Position numbers and translations under genes: made by a program. Source: Citrobacter freundii (GTDB lineage Bacteria > Pseudomonadota > Gammaproteobacteria > Enterobacterales > Enterobacteriaceae). From it: DNA of 64,000 nucleotides. The number at the start of each line of letters is the position of its first letter. Position 1 is the first letter of the stretch. The stretch is taken from the NCBI RefSeq assembly GCF_011077955.1, contig NZ_JAALBX010000006.1, positions 62,001-126,000 of the forward strand. The letters are read 5' to 3'. The notes under the pieces were generated by a model. That model was not told the DNA's origin. It saw only the letters and a program-made list of their open reading frames with translations, and made no database searches. This document shows, one piece after another, positions 60,175 to 64,000 of this stretch.

Positions 60175-61062
60175 ATGATTAAGCAATACCTGCAAGTTAC
60201 GAAACCAGGAATTATTTTCGGCAATTTAATTTCTGTCATTGGGGGATTTTTGCTGGCCTCAAAGGGCAGTATTGATTATCCCCTGTTCATTTACACGATG
60301 GTCGGCGTATCGCTGGTAGTGGCTTCAGGTTGTGTTTACAACAACGTCATTGACCGTGATATCGACCGCAAGATGGAAAGGACGAAAAACCGGGTGCTGG
60401 TTAAAGGCCTGATTTCGCCGAACGTAACGCTGGTCTACGCCACTTTGTTGGGTATTGCTGGCTTCATGCTGCTGTGGTTTGGCGCGAATCCGCTCGCCAT
60501 GTGGCTTGCCGTGATGGGTTTTGTGGTTTATGTCGGCGTTTATAGCCTGTATATGAAGCGCAACTCCGTTTACGGCACGCTGATTGGCAGCCTTTCCGGC
60601 GCGGCGCCGCCGGTGATTGGCTACTGTGCCGTCACCAACGAGTTTGATACCGGCGCGGCTATCTTGCTGGCCATCTTTAGTCTTTGGCAGATGCCGCACT
60701 CCTATGCGATTGCCATCTTCCGCTTCAAAGATTATCAGGCGGCAAACATCCCGGTACTGCCGGTGGTGAAAGGGATTTCGGTCGCGAAAAACCATATTAC
60801 GCTGTACATCATCGCGTTCGCCGTGGCGACGCTGATGCTCTCTTTAGGCGGTTATGCCGGATATAAATATCTGGTGGTGGCTGCGGCGGTGAGCATTTGG
60901 TGGCTGGGCATGGCGCTTAAAGGGTACAAAGTGGAAGACGATAAAGTGTGGGCGCGTAAACTGTTCGTGTTCTCCATCGTCGCCATTACCTCGTTAAGCT
61001 TTATGATGTCCGTCGACTTTATGGTGCCCGACTCCCATAATCTTTTGACTTACGTCTGGTAA
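60175..61062 (+). CDS. cyoE: Protohaem IX farnesyltransferase (haem O synthase)
   Basis: UbiA-family prenyltransferase of 295 aa and nine membrane segments, making haem O for cytochrome bo3. The Mg-pyrophosphate motif [18 protein letters not shown] is at about residues 57-74. Last gene of the cyo operon, ended by the terminator at 61071-61090. Confidence 0.97.
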   Translation: MIKQYLQVTKPGIIFGNLISVIGGFLLASKGSIDYPLFIYTMVGVSLVVASGCVYNNVIDRDIDRKMERTKNRVLVKGLISPNVTLVYATLLGIAGFMLLWFGANPLAMWLAVMGFVVYVGVYSLYMKRNSVYGTLIGSLSGAAPPVIGYCAVTNEFDTGAAILLAIFSLWQMPHSYAIAIFRFKDYQAANIPVLPVVKGISVAKNHITLYIIAFAVATLMLSLGGYAGYKYLVVAAAVSIWWLGMALKGYKVEDDKVWARKLFVFSIVAITSLSFMMSVDFMVPDSHNLLTYVW

Positions 61063-61070
61063 TTCCCAAA

Positions 61071-61090
61071 AAGGGTGCTACGGCACCCTT
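61071..61090 (+). terminator. cyo operon terminator
   Basis: Perfect stem aagggtgc/gcaccctt followed by T4, directly after cyoE. Confidence 0.92.
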
Positions 61091-61242
61091 TTTTAATCAC
61101 GCCTTCCCCGCGCATTCCCTGTAATATTCGCTCACCAACCGGTAATTTATCCTCCCCATTCTGTCTCTACCCTGGACAATTCGCGTGGCAGGACAACGCC
61201 TATCGGGCTTTGACGATCGCTTTCTGGCCTCCCGTGGGCGAA

Positions 61243-61400
61243 GCCGAAGGCTACGTCACGCGGCCAGTGAAAAACCGGGGCTTACGGTTTGGTAAATGAA
61301 AACGCTGTCTGGAACAGTTTTAACGCCGCTGGCGGCGGCCCTGGCATGGGGCCAGTCACCTCCGCCAACGTACCTGCAATGTGAAGTATGACGGGTATAT
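61243..61400. repeat. ERIC-like repeat with insertion upstream of yajR
   Basis: On the minus strand it starts tatacccgtcatacttcaca (61400 down), continues attgcaggtacgttggcg, then carries about 70 bp of unrelated, partly palindromic DNA (gccgccgccagcggcg). It resumes ERIC-like with gtaagccccggtttttcac and ends near gtagccttc. This looks like an ERIC copy with an internal insertion, ending 30 bp before the yajR start. Confidence 0.6.
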
Positions 61401-61430
61401 ACTGATGCCGGTTTTTCTTCTGAGGTGGTA

Positions 61431-62798
61431 ATGAACGACAATAAAATGACCCCGCTTGAGCTGCGTGCGACATGGGGCCTGGGTACCGTCTTTTCGCTCC
61501 GAATGTTGGGCATGTTTATGGTGTTGCCGGTTCTCACCACGTATGGCATGGCGCTTCAGGGCGCCAGCGAAGCGCTCATCGGTCTGGCGATTGGCATTTA
61601 TGGCCTGGCCCAGGCAGTATTTCAGATCCCCTTTGGGCTGCTGTCCGATCGCATCGGTCGCAAGCCATTAATCATCGGCGGGCTGGCTATCTTTGTGCTG
61701 GGCAGCGTCATTGCCGCCGTCACCGACTCGATATGGGGCGTGATCTTAGGTCGCGCGCTTCAGGGCTCCGGCGCGATTGCCGCCGCCGTAATGGCCCTGC
61801 TGTCAGACCTGACCCGCGAGCAAAACCGCACTAAAGCGATGGCGTTTATCGGCGTGAGCTTCGGCGTCACCTTTGCCATTGCCATGGTGGTAGGCCCGAT
61901 CGTGACTCATGCGCTGGGCCTGCATGCGCTGTTCTGGATGATTGCTATTCTCGCAACGCTTGGCATTATGCTGACGCTTTGGGTGGTGCCAAACAGCGAA
62001 AATCACGTCCTCAACCGCGAATCAGGCATGGTGAAGGGCTGTTTTAGCCAGGTATTGGCCAATAAAAAATTGCTCAAGCTGAATATCGGCATCATGTGCC
62101 TGCATATTTTGCTGATGTCCACCTTTGTCGCCCTCCCCCACCAACTGGAAGCGGCAGGTTATCCGGCGGCGGATCACTGGAAAATCTATCTCTGCACGAT
62201 GCTCCTCGCGTTTGTATCGGTAGTGCCTTTCATCATTTATGCCGAAGTGAAACGCCGTATGAAGCGGGTGTTTGTGTTTTGCATCATGGTGATTGCCCTT
62301 GCCGAGGTGGTGTTATGGGGCGCAGGCCCGCTGCTCTGGCAACAAATTCTTGGCATCCAGCTCTTCTTTGTGGCGTTTAACCTGATGGAAGCGCTGCTGC
62401 CGTCGCTTATCAGTAAAGAATCTCCGGCCGGGTATAAAGGCACGGCTATGGGGGTCTATTCTACCAGCCAGTTTCTTGGCGTGGCGATTGGCGGTTCAGT
62501 GGGCGGCTGGCTTGCGCAATATGCCGATACCCAAACGGTATTCCTGGCAGGTGCGCTGTTGGCAGCACTGTGGCTGATGATAGGCTTTACCATGGAAGAG
62601 CCGCCTTATGTCAGCAGCATTCGCGTCGAATTACCGCAAGAGGTGCAAGCCGATGAAGCGCTAAGAGCGCGGCTGCTTGCGAAAGCGGGTGTGAGCGAAG
62701 CGGTAGTGGTCGCGCAAGAGCACAGCGCGTATGTGAAGATAGACAGCAAAGTCACCAATCGCTTTGAGATTGAGCAGGTCGTCAAAGGGGTGGCGTAA
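61431..62798 (+). CDS. yajR: MFS transporter YajR
   Basis: Major facilitator of 455 aa with 12 membrane segments (MFS motif A GLLSDRIGRKPLI) plus a C-terminal soluble ferredoxin-like (YAM) domain from about residue 390, the family trait. Substrate unknown. ATG after gaggtggt was chosen; the upstream in-frame codon is a GTG inside the ribosome site. Confidence 0.95.
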   Translation: MNDNKMTPLELRATWGLGTVFSLRMLGMFMVLPVLTTYGMALQGASEALIGLAIGIYGLAQAVFQIPFGLLSDRIGRKPLIIGGLAIFVLGSVIAAVTDSIWGVILGRALQGSGAIAAAVMALLSDLTREQNRTKAMAFIGVSFGVTFAIAMVVGPIVTHALGLHALFWMIAILATLGIMLTLWVVPNSENHVLNRESGMVKGCFSQVLANKKLLKLNIGIMCLHILLMSTFVALPHQLEAAGYPAADHWKIYLCTMLLAFVSVVPFIIYAEVKRRMKRVFVFCIMVIALAEVVLWGAGPLLWQQILGIQLFFVAFNLMEALLPSLISKESPAGYKGTAMGVYSTSQFLGVAIGGSVGGWLAQYADTQTVFLAGALLAALWLMIGFTMEEPPYVSSIRVELPQEVQADEALRARLLAKAGVSEAVVVAQEHSAYVKIDSKVTNRFEIEQVVKGVA

Positions 62799-62800
62799 AA

Positions 62801-62820
62801 AAGGCCGGGTAACCGGCCTT
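62801..62820. terminator. Bidirectional terminator between yajR and yajQ
   Basis: Perfect stem aaggccgg/ccggcctt with A6 on the left and a short T tract on the right. Confidence 0.88.
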
Positions 62821-62823
62821 TAG

Positions 62824-63315
62824 TTAATCGCGAAAGTTTTTAAACTGGAACGGCTGGCCTAAATCGCCGCCGCGCACCAGCGCCATAACGGCCTGCAGGT
62901 CATCGCGCGCTTTTCCGGTTACGCGGATCTCTTCGCCCTGAATTTGCGCCTGCACTTTAAGCTTGCTGTCTTTGATAAGCTTAACGATCTTCTTGGCAAT
63001 GGAAGCCTCGATGCCTTGTTTAAGCTTCGCGTCCACGCTCCAGTTTTTACCGCTGTGCACAAATTCTTCCGGCACATCGATAGAACTGCCTTCAATGCCG
63101 CGCTTAAGTAATTTGGCGCGCAGAATATCAATCAGCTGGTTAACCTGAAAGTCTGATTCGCTCAGTACTTTAATGGTTTGATTTTTTTCGTTAAGCTCAA
63201 ACTCCGCCGTCACGCCACGAAAATCGAAACGTGACTCCACTTCGCGGCTCGCGTTATCCACCGCGTTGCGAACTTCCTGAAAGTCGACTTCAGAAACGAT
63301 ATCAAAAGATGGCAT
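62824..63315 (-). CDS. yajQ: Nucleotide-binding protein YajQ
   Basis: UPF0234 protein of 163 aa with two ferredoxin-like domains that binds nucleic acids/nucleotides; relatives in Xanthomonas and Pseudomonas bind c-di-[24 protein letters not shown] start matches the family; a longer frame from 63405 is unsupported. Divergent from panE. Confidence 0.96.
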   Translation of the reverse strand: MPSFDIVSEVDFQEVRNAVDNASREVESRFDFRGVTAEFELNEKNQTIKVLSESDFQVNQLIDILRAKLLKRGIEGSSIDVPEEFVHSGKNWSVDAKLKQGIEASIAKKIVKLIKDSKLKVQAQIQGEEIRVTGKARDDLQAVMALVRGGDLGQPFQFKNFRD

Positions 63316-63510
63316 GTTTTGTTCTCCCTCTCTCTGTGTGCGTTGCATAATACCCGCAACGTCGCCGATACCCCAAATTATTCGCATTGCAGCAAGTATG
63401 TGCAACGGGAAGTATATAAGGCATAAAACAACGCGTATCAGCCCAGGACAGCAGCATAGCCGACGGCGCTATACTACAACCACCTGGCTTTTGGCAGGTG
63501 AGGAGAAATC

Positions 63511-64000
63511 ATGAAAATTACCGTACTGGGATGCGGTGCATTAGGGCAATTGTGGCTGACAGCGCTTCTCAAACAGGGGCATGAGCTACAGGGATGGCTG
63601 CGCCTCCCACAGCCATACTGCAGTATCAATCTTCAGGATACTGACGGAACGATTTATAACGATTCCGTTATTGCCAATGACCCGGACATGCTGGCACAGA
63701 GCGATCTCCTGCTGGTTACGCTCAAGGCGTGGCAAGTCTCCGACGCCGTGCTTCCACTGGCGAAAAAATTGCCAGAGACCAGCCCTATCCTTTTGATTCA
63801 TAACGGCATGGGAACGCTTGATGAACTACGAAGAATTCAACAACCGCTGTTGATGGGCGTCACCACCCATGCGGCCAGACGTGACGGTAGCGTGATAACG
63901 CATGTCGCAAACGGGATAACCCATATCGGGCCGGCAAAACCCGGCATCAACGATTACAGCGAACTGGCGGAACGTCTGCATGAGGCATTGCCGGACGTCG
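63511..64000 (+). CDS. panE: 2-dehydropantoate 2-reductase (partial, runs off the window)
   Basis: NADPH-dependent ketopantoate reductase of pantothenate biosynthesis. The window holds the first 163 codons of about 303. The N-terminal Rossmann motif GCGALG is at 7-12. The ribosome site gaggag precedes the ATG. The open frame continues to the window edge without a stop. Confidence 0.95.
   Translation, partial: MKITVLGCGALGQLWLTALLKQGHELQGWLRLPQPYCSINLQDTDGTIYNDSVIANDPDMLAQSDLLLVTLKAWQVSDAVLPLAKKLPETSPILLIHNGMGTLDELRRIQQPLLMGVTTHAARRDGSVITHVANGITHIGPAKPGINDYSELAERLHEALPDV

Overview
The window is chromosomal DNA from a member of the Enterobacteriaceae. Almost every protein matches its Escherichia coli/Salmonella counterpart closely in length and sequence, and so do several operators (IscR, NsrR, AcrR, Zur, NtrC, FadR). 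Three ERIC elements are also present, repeats typical of enterobacteria. I cannot fix the genus from the sequence alone; Citrobacter, Enterobacter or Cronobacter-like relatives are reasonable. There is no prophage, insertion sequence, tRNA, rRNA or CRISPR array. The one structural RNA gene is ffs (4.5S RNA).

Layout. (1) 1-7400: the isc iron-sulfur operon on the minus strand (iscR, iscSUA, hscBA, fdx), then trmJ and divergent suhB. An ERIC element sits between iscR and iscS. (2) 7400-15300: a NicO-type metal transporter with a DUF1007 periplasmic partner, csiE, hcaT, a GNAT acetyltransferase, glyA and hmp. The shared glyA-hmp control region carries PurR and NsrR sites. (3) 15300-24250: mscK, acrR and the acrAB efflux operon. 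(4) 24250-31100: tomB-hha, ylaC, the Zur-controlled alternative ribosomal proteins rpmE2-rpmJ2, a pdeB-like EAL phosphodiesterase, ybaA, an unrecognised two-gene ribbon-helix-helix operon, ffs, the alkyltransferase-like ybaZ and the lipoprotein ybaY. (5) 31300-43300: tesB, the nitrogen-responsive glnK-amtB operon, mdlAB, decR with a divergent cysteine-synthase-fold enzyme, cof, ybaE, queC and FadR-controlled fadM. (6) 43400-53400: the protein quality-control block ybaV, ppiD, hupB, lon, clpXP, tig and bolA, with heat-shock promoters before lon and clpP. (7) 53700-64000: yajG-ampG, the cyoABCDE cytochrome bo3 operon, yajR, yajQ and the 5' part of panE.

The main large-scale feature is the hmp/mscK junction. 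In E. coli K-12 positions 1-15312 correspond to the ~57 min region and 15608-64000 to the ~10 min region in reverse order. These two loci lie almost symmetrically about the replication terminus, so the junction looks like one end of a terminus-centred inversion. A duplicated, terminator-bounded element of about 190 bp flanks the glyA-hmp block, and one copy lies exactly at the junction. Each copy holds a short hydrophobic reading frame and a conserved hairpin. This element and the two-gene ribbon-helix-helix operon at 29127-29590 are the parts I could not assign to a known system.
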